Positions 26,168 through 34,912 of a stretch of 64,000 nucleotides of DNA are shown piece after piece. This DNA is from Ochrobactrum quorumnocens (GTDB lineage: Bacteria; Pseudomonadota; Alphaproteobacteria; Rhizobiales; Rhizobiaceae), in the NCBI RefSeq assembly GCF_002278035.1, contig NZ_CP022604.1, positions 2,155,501 through 2,219,500 of the forward strand, given 5' to 3'. The notes beneath the pieces are model-generated. The model saw only the letters and a list, made by a program, of their open reading frames with translations. It was not told the DNA's origin and searched no databases. The translations under genes were made by a program, and so were the position numbers. Every line of letters starts with the position of its first letter. Position 1 is the stretch's first letter.

Positions 26168-26195
26168 GCTGCGCGATGCACGTGCATCGCGCAGC
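26168..26195. repeat. 28-bp perfect palindrome
   Basis: The arms are 14 bp each with no spacer (centre GCACGTGC), 14 bp after the lipoprotein stop. A T-run is missing, so it is a candidate transcription end or cruciform rather than a clear terminator. Confidence 0.7.
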
Positions 26196-26248
26196 AAACT
26201 GAATAAACGCGCGCGCTGCCACTACGTGTTTGCGGATGCAAAGTGTAG

Positions 26249-26292
26249 CGTTCCCGACTCAGCGACACAGCTCATCATGAAAAAGGGCTACC
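26249..26292 (+). promoter_or_regulatory. 44-bp promoter-like motif, copy B
   Basis: CGTTCC, 8 bp, CGACACAGCT, 10 bp, AAGGGCTACC, with the same spacing as the copies at 12613, 29958 (minus) and 30284. It lies 226 bp before the exported hydrolase gene. The remainder of the 26154-26517 gap holds only the palindrome at 26168. Confidence 0.65.
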
Positions 26293-26517
26293 GAAACACC
26301 TGCAGGAACAATAAGAATCGTGCCACCACGGCAGTAACGAATTGAACGAAGACTGCTGGTAACGCCGTCGGTCCGCCGTGATCGTTGAGACTGCTTAGCC
26401 TTATCTGTCCGCCGATGTCGACTAAAAGGGAGCCGAGCCGTCTCCGACACACGTTTCTCCGCGTCGCGGATTAGACGCATGAAAATTCACAAAAACAGAT
26501 ATGAATAGGAAGTGATC

Positions 26518-27285
26518 ATGCTCAAGCTTGCTGCAACGGTTGCTATTGCGACCTCCCTTCTATCCGGCACCGCTATCGCTCAACCGGTCAAGCCCACTAT
26601 CGTCCTGGTTCATGGTGCATTTGCTGACTCGTCAAGCTGGAATGGCGTCATCGTCAACCTCCAAAAGGACGGCTATAAGACGGTCGCTGTAGCCAACCCG
26701 TTGCGAAGTGTATCAAATGATGCGGGTCTCGTGTCCGACGTCGTCGGAAGCATCGAGGGCCCGGTGGTGCTCGTTGGTCATTCCTATGGAGGCCAAATTA
26801 TCTCCAACGCTGCGAATGGGCACGACAACGTCAAGTCACTCGTCTATGTGGCTGCCTTCGCACCGGATTCTGGCGAATCTGCATCCGATCTGGCGGGCAG
26901 GTTCCCCGGCGGCACGCTTGGGGAAGCGCTTGCTGCTCCCATCAAGCTCACTGACGGTGGCGTCGATCTCTCCATCGACCAGACCAAGTTCCGCGACCAG
27001 TTCGCGCACGACGTTCCGCCAGATGCCTCGGCACTAATGGCTGTCGGCCAGCGGCCAATCACTGAAGCGGCCCTGACGGACAAGTCCGGTGAACCGGCTT
27101 GGAAAACGCTGCCGTCGTACTTCGTCTATGGCGACAGCGACAAAAATATCCCGGCCAAGGCACTTGGCTTCATGGCAGAGCGTGCAGGCTCCAGGCAGAC
27201 GGTCGTGGTCGAGGGGGCATCGCATGTTGTGATGGTCTCGCACCCGAAGATTGTGGCAGACCTGATCGAAGAGGCTGCGAAATAA
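26518..27285 (+). CDS. Exported alpha/beta hydrolase
   Basis: I chose ATG 26518 with AGGA 7 bp upstream. A Sec signal peptide (LAATVAIATSLLSGTAIAQ, cleavage after AIA) precedes a compact alpha/beta hydrolase domain with LVHGAFADSSSWNG, the nucleophile elbow VGHSYGG (Ser89) and a C-terminal His in GASHVVMVSHP. It resembles the plant salicylate-esterase-like bacterial hydrolases that act on small esters or amides. It should be periplasmic. Confidence 0.85.
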   Translation: MLKLAATVAIATSLLSGTAIAQPVKPTIVLVHGAFADSSSWNGVIVNLQKDGYKTVAVANPLRSVSNDAGLVSDVVGSIEGPVVLVGHSYGGQIISNAANGHDNVKSLVYVAAFAPDSGESASDLAGRFPGGTLGEALAAPIKLTDGGVDLSIDQTKFRDQFAHDVPPDASALMAVGQRPITEAALTDKSGEPAWKTLPSYFVYGDSDKNIPAKALGFMAERAGSRQTVVVEGASHVVMVSHPKIVADLIEEAAK

Positions 27286-27391
27286 TCCGGCATTCGGCCG
27301 ATATCGGACCACCGTTGCGCGTGTCTTCACCCGCGGAACGATACCCAACCAGATCCAAATCGGGTCGAATACTGAACCGGGGAGTGTCACA

Positions 27392-28357
27392 TTGAAAGCT
27401 ATCACAGTTTCGAAGACAGGCGCAGAAACTCACCTCGTCCTTGCCGAACATACAGAACCTGGGGCCGCACCGGACGAGGCAATCGTCGCGGTTCGCGCGT
27501 TCTCCCTGAACAACGGCGAGGTTCGCGGTGCACTCAATGAAGGTAGCGATGGCGATCGACCCGGATGGGATTTGTCCGGTGTAGTACAGACCGCGCCGGA
27601 AGGATCCGGTTTCCACCCAGGTGATCGCGTGGTAGGCTTGGTATGGAGCGGTGGCTGGGCGGAACGTGTCGCCGTGCCGACGAGCCGACTTGCCAAAATT
27701 CCCGACGACGTCAGCTTTGAAGCGGCCTCGACCCTCCCTGTCGCAGGCTTGACTGCGGCCATAGCGCTGCGGAAGAAGGCGATTGGTCCGGGAAGCCGCG
27801 TTCTCGTCACGGCGGCCACGGGTGGTGTCGGCATTTATGCGATCCAGCTCGCAGCGGCTGCAGGTGCCCACGTGACGGCCTTCACGCGGGATGGCTCGAC
27901 AGCGGAATTCCTGCGCAGCCTTGGCGCGAACGATATCGCGGTCGGCGTTGAGGCCGGCGAAAAGAGTGCGCCCTACGACCTCATTTTGGAGGGCGTTGGA
28001 GGCTCGCTTCTGGGCAATGCGCTGATGTGGCTGGCATCGCGCGGTGTCTGCGTTCTTTTCGGGGATGCTTCGGAGGATAGGCTCACGACCTTTGACGCCC
28101 GTCGCTTCCGCCTTCAGGCCGGCGGAGCATTCGGCGGTACGGTTCTCTACGGTTTCTTTCTCCTCGAGGAGTTGTACCGGCCGGACTGTGCGGCCGACGG
28201 GTCGGCCATTCTTGCCGACCTTGCGCGGCGGCTGTCCGATGGAAGTCTGCGTCCGGTTATCGGAAAGACTGCACCTTGGGTCGACACCGATGCGACAGCC
28301 CGCAAACTTCTGAAAAGAAAGTTCGCGGGAAAGGCCGTCCTTACAGTGGGCGGATGA
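27392..28357 (+). CDS. MDR-family zinc-free oxidoreductase (quinone oxidoreductase-like)
   Basis: The TTG at 27392 has GGGGAG 7 bp upstream. The 321-residue protein is a medium-chain dehydrogenase/reductase with the GroES-like N domain (RPGWDLSGVV, GDRVVGLVWSGGWAERVAVP) and a nucleotide-binding domain (VLVTAATGGVGIYAIQLA). The zinc-ligand Cys residues of alcohol dehydrogenases are missing, as in NADPH:quinone reductases. It probably reduces quinones or enones with NADPH. Confidence 0.87.
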   Translation: MKAITVSKTGAETHLVLAEHTEPGAAPDEAIVAVRAFSLNNGEVRGALNEGSDGDRPGWDLSGVVQTAPEGSGFHPGDRVVGLVWSGGWAERVAVPTSRLAKIPDDVSFEAASTLPVAGLTAAIALRKKAIGPGSRVLVTAATGGVGIYAIQLAAAAGAHVTAFTRDGSTAEFLRSLGANDIAVGVEAGEKSAPYDLILEGVGGSLLGNALMWLASRGVCVLFGDASEDRLTTFDARRFRLQAGGAFGGTVLYGFFLLEELYRPDCAADGSAILADLARRLSDGSLRPVIGKTAPWVDTDATARKLLKRKFAGKAVLTVGG

Positions 28358-28373
28358 GGAAAAGCCTCGGGAC

Positions 28374-28780
28374 TTAATTGCTCTCCGGTAGGCGTGCGAT
28401 CACCTTGATCTCGTAATCGAACCCGGCCAGCCAGTTTACTCCGACGACAGTCCAGTTGGGATAGGGCGGCTTGGTGAAAATCCTCCGCCTGACTTCCATG
28501 ATCGTTGCGAACTGGCTCTCCGGATCTGTATGGAACGTCGTGACATCCACGAGATCGTCGAACGTGCAGCCTACGGCATCGAGTGCAGCCTTCAGATTGT
28601 CGAAGGCCATTTCAACCTGACGTTCGAAATCAGGTTCGGGTGTTCCATCGCTGCGGCTGCCGAGTAGCGATGTTCTTCGTAAATAGCATGCCTGTTGACC
28701 GGAAAGATGACCCGGGGTTTTGTCACTTCTCGTTCCCACTTAATTGTTGTCGATGGGTATGCTAGCCACTCTGGTATCAC
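28374..28780 (-). pseudogene. RidA-family gene disrupted by an internal deletion
   Basis: From 28780 the minus strand reads YPSTTIKWEREVTKPRVIFP, then NRHAIYEEHRYSAA. A different frame continues GSRSDGTPEPDFERQVEMAF and on to WLAGFDYEIKVIARLPESN. In intact relatives a beta-strand of about 13 residues (of the kind RSGDLLFVSGQV) joins these two parts. Here it is missing and the frames no longer agree, so a deletion of roughly 38-40 bases has inactivated the gene. A short open frame from 28739 covers only the second part. Confidence 0.75.
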
Positions 28781-28795
28781 ATTCGATCACTTCAG

Positions 28796-29731
28796 CTATT
28801 CGGGCAGCGGGATGAACTCGGTCTCATCGCCGGGCGGTAGACGAAAGCGACCATGCTCCCAGTCACCCTTTCGCCAGGCCTCTTTCGCGGCATCGATCTT
28901 CTCCTGCGACGAAGCGACGAAGTTCCACGAGATATAGCGCGGTCCATTCATTGTCTCGCCGCCGAGCACCATAAGGCGCGCGCCAGTCTCGCCTGCTGTC
29001 AGACTGATCCGATCGCCGGGACGGAACACCATCATTTGGCCAGCAGCAAACGGAGTTCCGGCGATCAGGATGCTGCCCTCAACGACATAGACGCCGCGAT
29101 CTTCGTGATCGTCGGGCAGCGGCAGCTTTGCATCGGCGGATAGAATGATATCGGCATAGAAGGTCTCAGTGAAGGTCTTGACTGGAGCCCGCGCGCCCCA
29201 AGCAGAGCCGATGATCAGCCGGACCTGCTTGCCTTCATCCTCGATGACCGGCAGCGCCTCGCGACCGTGATGTTCGAAACTGGCCGCAGTGTCTTCCGCA
29301 TGATCTGGTAGCGCAACCCAAGTCTGGATTCCGAAAGCGGTGCGGGGACGGCTGCGCATCTCCTCGCTGGTGCGTTCGGAATGCGTGACGCCATTACCGG
29401 CGATCATCCAGTTTACCTCACCGGGGTAGACCATCTGGTCGGCGCCGGTGCTATCGCGATGATGAAATGCGCCCTCATAAAGATAGGTCACGGTCGCCAG
29501 CCCGATATGCGGATGCGGACGTACGTCGATGCCACCGCCGGTCAGGAACTCCGCCGGTCCCACCTGATCAAAGAAGATGAAGGGGCCAACCATCTGCCGT
29601 TTCGGGGCGGGTAATGCCCGGCGCACTTCGAAACCGCCGAGATCGCGGGTGCGCGGGATGATGAGGGTTTCAATAGCGTCCAGGCTGACGGCTTCGGGGC
29701 ATTCGGGGTTCTGCGTAGGGTTCCAGCTCAT
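28796..29731 (-). CDS. Pirin-family cupin protein
   Basis: This 311-residue bicupin carries the pirin metal-site motifs: RPHPHIGLATVTYLYEG, later NWMIAGNGVTHSER with another His, and a Glu just beyond it. Bacterial pirins bind Fe(II) and some degrade quercetin; others interact with enzymes or regulators. The C-terminal end (VASSQEKIDAAKEAWRKGDW) is also typical. The 44-bp motif on the same strand ends 184 bp upstream of its ATG. Confidence 0.9.
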   Translation of the reverse strand: MSWNPTQNPECPEAVSLDAIETLIIPRTRDLGGFEVRRALPAPKRQMVGPFIFFDQVGPAEFLTGGGIDVRPHPHIGLATVTYLYEGAFHHRDSTGADQMVYPGEVNWMIAGNGVTHSERTSEEMRSRPRTAFGIQTWVALPDHAEDTAASFEHHGREALPVIEDEGKQVRLIIGSAWGARAPVKTFTETFYADIILSADAKLPLPDDHEDRGVYVVEGSILIAGTPFAAGQMMVFRPGDRISLTAGETGARLMVLGGETMNGPRYISWNFVASSQEKIDAAKEAWRKGDWEHGRFRLPPGDETEFIPLPE

Positions 29732-29914
29732 GTCACGTTCCTCCGCTCATACTGGTCATAAAGGCCGCCTCAGGTGGCGGACGATCTGCTGTTGGTCGCC
29801 GATATGAAGGAATTCGGCAGTTCCTGATCCAGCGCGTCGGCCTTGGTAACACGCGCGTGCTGGCACGGCCTTCGGCAGTACTTCAAAGGACACTGACATT
29901 TATATTTATGGTAT

Positions 29915-29958
29915 GGTAGCGCCCGTTTATGTGAAGCTGTGTCGCACTATGAGGAACG
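29915..29958 (-). promoter_or_regulatory. 44-bp promoter-like motif, copy D
   Basis: Read on the minus strand: CGTTCC, 8 bp, CGACACAGCT, 10 bp, GGGCGCTACC. Its last 10 bases are identical to copy A. It points towards the pirin gene, whose start is 184 bp downstream. Confidence 0.65.
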
Positions 29959-30283
29959 GCGATATCCGCATAGATGATCTCGAGAGCATTTGAGAAATGC
30001 CTCCGATGTTGGCGGAGTTACTCTACGGCGGCTCGACTTCGCGGCCGCGACAGCGCCGTCAATCCAAGACAGTGAAATCCTTGCTTACCACTGTTTGGGG
30101 CGACCGGATGAATGTCTCCCTCGATGAGGTCTTCAGATCCTATCGATGTCGTACACAGCATCTTGATACCGGCGGCTCACCCGAGCCTGAACGTCATGAC
30201 GAGGAACCGCCCATGCCGTCTCTGGTGGCAAAGCCAAGCCATTGCTCCGTCACGGGTCGCTAATTCATCGACATCGACGCGCA

Positions 30284-30327
30284 CGTTCCGATTTCTGTGA
30301 CACAGCTGAACACATCCTGGGGCTAGG
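30284..30327 (+). promoter_or_regulatory. 44-bp promoter-like motif, copy C
   Basis: CGTTCC, 8 bp, TGACACAGCT, 10 bp, TGGGGCTAGG. It keeps the spacing of the other copies with a slightly weaker last block. It points to the 30328-30921 stretch, which has no recognisable gene. Confidence 0.55.
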
Positions 30328-30921
30328 ATCAGGCAATCTTCAGCCCGACATTGGTTAAGTCGCCCTACAGCAGACGAATTGAAACTGGAATTCGTCTTAG
30401 CCTGAACAGGGTACAGCGCCTGGCAGTTGCAGAGAGGATAACATGCATGGGTTGGAACTCCGCGATAGAACTGGGATGCCCCGATGAGGTCGGGCAGGTC
30501 ATCGTCTCGACCGGCATATGGATCGCGACACTCCCCGGCGAGCGTTACGATAAACAGGGCGGCGGCAACGCGATCGGCCTTGCCGTCCTGATCGCCCTTT
30601 CGAAGTGCAGCGCCGACGGACTGGAGGACGATGCATCCTACGCCGCGGGGGCCAAGAGCACACAATCCCCAGTCTGCCTGCCCGTAGTCGGCATCTACGC
30701 CAGCCTCATTGCCCTGTTTGCAGACCCGGAAAATGAACGGTCGGGGGCATCACGGGAGAAGGGTCGGAAGCTGATCACCATCGCGACGCGCGATGGCCCA
30801 GGCGGCCCGCCATCCTACAGCATTCCCTTTAAACGGGTCCATCACGACGATACGCTGGGATGGAGAACTCGCAAAATGAACCGCTCCAGCAGAAGGGCCA
30901 TAACGCGGGGAGTCGAAGTGT
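30328..30921. other. 594-bp stretch without recognisable gene
   Basis: Open frames exist on both strands: plus 30351-30935 overlaps the LysR start, minus 30177-30665 runs the other way. Neither translation has a recognisable domain, a credible ribosome site or normal composition. It may be a decayed gene, since a promoter-like motif precedes it. The stretch 29732-30283 upstream likewise shows only motif D and a small GCATTT/AAATGC hairpin at 29986-30000. Confidence 0.4.
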
Positions 30922-31872
30922 TTGCTCAGACATGACTGCAACCCTGAAATCCAACTCCGACAGCTTCACTATGTGATCGCGGCGGCCGAGCATGGCAGCT
31001 TCCGACAGGCGGCGCTCGCAGTCGGAGTACAGGAGTCCGCGATCAGCCGCCGGATCCGCGATCTGGAGGACCAGGCTGGCGCGGCTCTTTTCATCCGCTG
31101 TCCGCGCGGCGTGTCGCTCACCGAAGCCGGAAAGAAATTCCTGACGCATGCGCGCAGAGCAATTAACGAGATCGACCTCGCCTTGAAGGAGGTGGGCGCG
31201 GCTGGCCGCGCCGAGAAGGGTGTGCTGAGGATCGGTATATTCACCTCGCTCGCGTCGGGGTTTATCGCTGAGCTGCTCCAGCGCTACCGCGAGCAAAATC
31301 CCGGCATCCGTTCGACTTTCGTCGAGGGCGCGCCTGCCGACCACGTGGTGGCCGTACGGCGACACGAGATCGACGTCGCCTTTCTGACCGGACATGCTGA
31401 AGTGCCGAGCTGCGAGGTGACGCGGCTATGGTGTGAGAGGGTATTCGTCGTGCTTTCGGAGACGCACGAACTGGCAGCAAAAGATCGGATCGAATGGACC
31501 GATCTACGCGGGCGGCACTTCATCGTGAGCGAGGCCGAGCCCGGTCCAGAGATCCACGACTATCTCGTGAAGCATCTCGCGGAGCTCGGCCATCGTCCGA
31601 GTATCGAGCGGTACCCGATCTACAACAGAGACACGCTGATGCAGATGGTGGCGCTTGCTGAAGGGATCACGCTGACCAGTGAGGCGACGACGGGAACGAT
31701 GTTTCCAGGCGTGACCTATCGGTTGCTCGAGGCGGATGCAATTCCATTCTGCGCGGTCTGGTCATCGCGTAACGACAATCCCGCGCTACGTAGGATGCTG
31801 AGCCTCGCCAAGAGCCTGTCGAAGAAGCGCTTCGCAACGCAGCCGATCACTCTTCCTGACGGTCGGGCGTGA
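30922..31872 (+). CDS. LysR-family transcriptional regulator beside the trb operon
   Basis: This 316-residue LysR protein starts at a TTG: IQLRQLHYVIAAAEHGSFRQ, the HTH ALAVGVQESAISRRIRDLED, then an effector domain (LRIGIFTSLASGFIAELLQR). It is not a close relative of the twin LysR proteins at 11642 and 14707. It converges on the DUF2274 gene and overlaps its end by 26 bp. A LysR gene at this place, next to DUF2274-trbI, is common in related conjugative elements, so it is probably part of the backbone and may regulate transfer or cargo. Confidence 0.85.
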   Translation: MLRHDCNPEIQLRQLHYVIAAAEHGSFRQAALAVGVQESAISRRIRDLEDQAGAALFIRCPRGVSLTEAGKKFLTHARRAINEIDLALKEVGAAGRAEKGVLRIGIFTSLASGFIAELLQRYREQNPGIRSTFVEGAPADHVVAVRRHEIDVAFLTGHAEVPSCEVTRLWCERVFVVLSETHELAAKDRIEWTDLRGRHFIVSEAEPGPEIHDYLVKHLAELGHRPSIERYPIYNRDTLMQMVALAEGITLTSEATTGTMFPGVTYRLLEADAIPFCAVWSSRNDNPALRRMLSLAKSLSKKRFATQPITLPDGRA

Positions 31873-32083
31873 CCGAACGCCGGGCTTTGGCGAAACCGCG
31901 ATCCGTCTCGACGAAGCGCTCTAGCATAGGCACGATCAGGCGGACCGGCTCAATGGGTTGGGTCCCCGCTTCGGCGAGCAACCGGCCGTATTCGACAAGA
32001 TCGCGATGGAGCGGCGCGGGCAGCTCCACCGCCACCTTGACGGGCTTGTCGTCGGCGATCGGTCCAAGTTTCAGCTTTGCCAT
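31847..32083 (-). CDS. DUF2274-domain protein at the end of the trb operon
   Basis: The 78-residue product (MAKLKLGPIADDKPVKVAVE, then LPAPLHRDLVEYGRLLAEAG) matches the short DUF2274 family found next to trbI in alphaproteobacterial elements. It resembles a small ribbon-helix-helix-like protein, but no role is established. It begins 2 bp after trbI and is the last gene of the operon. Confidence 0.8.
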   Translation of the reverse strand: MAKLKLGPIADDKPVKVAVELPAPLHRDLVEYGRLLAEAGTQPIEPVRLIVPMLERFVETDRGFAKARRSVTPDRQEE

Positions 32084-32085
32084 AG

Positions 32086-33243
32086 TCAGCCTCTGTAGGG
32101 TTCGAGGATGAGATCGCGCGTGACGATGACGCGGACCGGGAAGCCCGGCCGGATGGTCAACGTCGGCGCGACCTGCAATTGGCGCCTGACAATCTGCTGA
32201 CCGGCGTCGTTGATGGTGTCCTGTGTGCCGTCGCGGATAGCGCGGACCAGGCGGTCCTCATCGCTGACCGCCAGTTCCGTGCCAACCGCGAGCAGCGTGG
32301 AGAGACCGGCCGCTTTGGCGAGATCCCACCAGTGATAATCGACCCCATCCTCAAGACCAGCGTATCCTTGCGTGTCGGCGCCCGGCTGGCGTTCGAGGAC
32401 GATGGAGCGGCCGTTCGGGAAGATCAGCCGGTTCCAGACCAACAGCGCTCGTCTCTGCCCGAACTGCACGTTGTTATCGTACTGGCCGATAATCCGGGTG
32501 CCCTGCGGGATCAGAAGCAATCTTCCGGTCGGGCTGTCATAGATGTTTTCCGTCACCTGCGCCGTGATCTGGCCAGGCAGATCGGAACGGATGCCGGTGA
32601 TAAGCGCGGCGGGGATCACCGCCCCGGCTTGGAGGATAAACGGCGAAGCCGGAGCCATGACGCGATCCGTCGCCGTAGTCCGGCGATCGACTGGCGCATT
32701 GAGAAACGCAAGCTGCCGATCCTGCGCGGTCTGCTGTCCGGGTTGCCCGGCCAAGCCGGCAAGATCGAAGCCGGGAACATTCGGCATGGTTGAGCCGCCG
32801 GGTGTAGTCGCCGTCGAGCCAGGTTGGGTCTGAAAGAAGACGCGGCTGGTCCGCGCAGCTTCTTCCTCGGCCTGGCGGCGCTGCTCCGCCTCATCGACGG
32901 TGGTTGTCGTGATCGTCGGCGGAACGACGGGCTGGCCCCGGTTCTGAGCGTCGAGGATCGGCCGCCCGAGATCTCCGGGCAGCGGCGGGCCGAGGACAGG
33001 CCCGGTGTAGTCGCGCGGCAAACCGGCAAGGCCATCTGCCGTCTGGCGGTTGTTGGTCGAGTAAAGTTCCTCTCCGCCCTGGCCTCCATTGCGGGTCTGG
33101 AGAGCGTAAATCAGCGCGCCGCCGATCCCGACGAGGCCGACGGCTGCGACGCTTGCCAGCACCTTTCGCGAAAGGCGGGTGACGCGTGGCGCCTCGGCGC
33201 GAAGGCGCATGGTAGCTGCATTGTCGGTATTGTCCTCACTCAT
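32086..33243 (-). CDS. trbI: TrbI/VirB10 mating-pair-formation protein
   Basis: The 385-residue product has a short cytosolic N terminus and one membrane segment (VLASVAAVGLVGIGGALIYA). A Pro/Gln-rich periplasmic linker follows, then the conserved VirB10 beta-barrel C domain (GAVIPAALITGIRSDLPGQI, then LIPQGTRIIGQYDN). VirB10 spans both membranes and links ATPase energy to the outer-membrane pore of the type IV secretion channel. Its start overlaps the trbG stop (ATGA). Confidence 0.93.
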   Translation of the reverse strand: MSEDNTDNAATMRLRAEAPRVTRLSRKVLASVAAVGLVGIGGALIYALQTRNGGQGGEELYSTNNRQTADGLAGLPRDYTGPVLGPPLPGDLGRPILDAQNRGQPVVPPTITTTTVDEAEQRRQAEEEAARTSRVFFQTQPGSTATTPGGSTMPNVPGFDLAGLAGQPGQQTAQDRQLAFLNAPVDRRTTATDRVMAPASPFILQAGAVIPAALITGIRSDLPGQITAQVTENIYDSPTGRLLLIPQGTRIIGQYDNNVQFGQRRALLVWNRLIFPNGRSIVLERQPGADTQGYAGLEDGVDYHWWDLAKAAGLSTLLAVGTELAVSDEDRLVRAIRDGTQDTINDAGQQIVRRQLQVAPTLTIRPGFPVRVIVTRDLILEPYRG

Positions 33244-34226
33244 GATGCGGGCCTCCCATCGGTGCGGACGATCCTGACGACCTGCTGTTTGTCGCCGCTG
33301 CCAAGGCGAAGCTCGGCAGCGCCGAAGAGGCGATCGACGATCAGGATGTGCTGATGAATACGGCTGTTGACGAGTTGGGCTTCGCCCTCCGGACCGATGA
33401 CGAAGATCGGCGGCATTTCGCCCTGGATGATCCCGCCCGGAAACTCGACGTAGACCCTGCGACCGTCGTCATAGACGGAGACTGGTTTCCAGGGCGGGTT
33501 CCCACCGGTCAAACGGTATCGGTAGTTGCGCGCCGCAACGGCCGGGATGACCGGGGTTGCCGGAATGCTCTGGCCTTGACCGGCGCGCGGCCGCGGATAG
33601 GACCAGGAGACGGACGGCATATAGGGCTTCGCGCCGGAACGCAGCTCGATCATGTAAACGCGCCGGTCGGTGGTCACGACGAGATTGGTCGTGATGTCCG
33701 GCCGAGACGGCTTCACGAGGATATGGACGCGGCGGGTCGTGCCGCTGCCGCTCTCGGTGTCACCGATAATCCAGCGGGCGGTGTCGCCGGCTGCAATCGG
33801 CCCGGCGCCGGTCAGCGATTCGCCGGGTTCCAGCGCGATATCGGTGATCTGCCCGGGAGCTGCATAGACCTGATAGAGCGCGCCTTCCGACCAGGGATAT
33901 ATCTGGATTGCATTGAAGTAGCCCTCCCGGCGCGGCTGCACGCGAGCGGCAGCGTTGGCGTTCTCGACGCGAGCGACTGGTGTGCTGCCCGCAGTGCCGC
34001 CCTTTGCCGGCGTCCAGGCCGGAGGGATGTGGATCGGACGGGGCCGATCGTCCGTCGCCGATACGGGAACGGCCGGCAAAGCCGGAACATGTCGATCGTA
34101 GCTGATCTCTGGCGGCTTCTGCGGCGTGGCGCAGCCCGCCAACGTGGAGGCGGAAAGCAGCAGAACCGGAAGCGCGGATTTACGGAAAACCGCAAAGGCG
34201 GGTTTGCGGATCATCGGCCGGTTCAT
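33240..34226 (-). CDS. trbG: TrbG/VirB9 mating-pair-formation lipoprotein
   Basis: I chose ATG 34226, which overlaps the trbF stop by 4 bp, rather than the longer frame. The N terminus is a lipoprotein signal (VLLLSASTLAGC), placing it in the outer membrane or periplasm. The VirB9/CagX domain follows, with HILVKPSRPDITTNLVVTTD, VYMIELRSGAKPYM and YVEFPGGI. It forms the outer-membrane core ring with TrbI. The product is 328 residues, the usual size. Confidence 0.92.
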   Translation of the reverse strand: MNRPMIRKPAFAVFRKSALPVLLLSASTLAGCATPQKPPEISYDRHVPALPAVPVSATDDRPRPIHIPPAWTPAKGGTAGSTPVARVENANAAARVQPRREGYFNAIQIYPWSEGALYQVYAAPGQITDIALEPGESLTGAGPIAAGDTARWIIGDTESGSGTTRRVHILVKPSRPDITTNLVVTTDRRVYMIELRSGAKPYMPSVSWSYPRPRAGQGQSIPATPVIPAVAARNYRYRLTGGNPPWKPVSVYDDGRRVYVEFPGGIIQGEMPPIFVIGPEGEAQLVNSRIHQHILIVDRLFGAAELRLGSGDKQQVVRIVRTDGRPAS

Positions 34227-34912
34227 TGGCTCAACTCCCGCGACCAGTTGATCGCATTGATATAAATTCCGAGCGGGTTGACCTTCAGCCGCTCCGCATC
34301 GCGCGGTGGCTGGATGACGATGGTCAGGATCGCGGTCCATCGCTCTGTCACGCCGAGCTGTCCGTTCTCAAAATGCCGTTCCGTCCACGCCACGCGAAAG
34401 CTGTCCGGAGAGGCGCGGATGACGCTGGAAACCTCGACGGCGATCTGCTGCTTGCCGACCTTCGTGAAGGGATCGTTGGCGCGGGCATAGTCGTTGAGGG
34501 CAGCCGCACCGCGATCGGTCGTCCATTCATAGGCCCTGAGCCAGTTCTGCCGGACGATGATCGGATCGGCCGGAATGCTTCTCGTCTGCTCGATGAAGCG
34601 TGCGAGATGCCAGGCGATCTGCGGATCGGTCGGACGGTAGTCGGCAGCGGCAGGGGCAATGGTCTGGGCCTGACCCAGATTGTCTACCTGAACCACCCAG
34701 GGAACCACTGTCCCGCGAGCGGACTGATAGACTAATGCGGACGCGAAGCCGGCTGAGAGGATCAGCGAGCCGAAGGCCATGTAGCGCCAGTTCTTCGCCT
34801 GGACGCGGGCGGAGCCGAGGCGTTCGTCCCAGACCTGTGCGGCCTTCTGGTAAGGCGTTTCCGGTTGAGGTGTCTTGCCGTAATGCACGGCCGGGCGTTT
34901 GAAGAGATTCAT
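34223..34912 (-). CDS. trbF: TrbF/VirB8 mating-pair-formation protein
   Basis: This 229-residue bitopic protein has a cytosolic N terminus (TPYQKAAQVWDERLGSARVQ), one membrane segment (MAFGSLILSAGFASALVY) and a periplasmic VirB8-like domain ending RLKVNPLGIYINAINWSREL. VirB8 proteins nucleate assembly of the secretion channel. It overlaps trbL and trbG by 4 bp on either side. Confidence 0.92.
   Translation of the reverse strand: MNLFKRPAVHYGKTPQPETPYQKAAQVWDERLGSARVQAKNWRYMAFGSLILSAGFASALVYQSARGTVVPWVVQVDNLGQAQTIAPAAADYRPTDPQIAWHLARFIEQTRSIPADPIIVRQNWLRAYEWTTDRGAAALNDYARANDPFTKVGKQQIAVEVSSVIRASPDSFRVAWTERHFENGQLGVTERWTAILTIVIQPPRDAERLKVNPLGIYINAINWSRELSQ

Noticed and set aside
27320..27345. 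Possible fifth copy of the 44-bp motif on the minus strand (CGTTCC...GACAC)
   Set aside because: The AGCT and GCTACC blocks are missing, so the match is probably chance.
30351..30935. 194-codon open frame on the plus strand before the LysR gene
   Set aside because: No domain, no ribosome site, unusual composition and an overlap with the LysR start. Kept only as an unexplained stretch.
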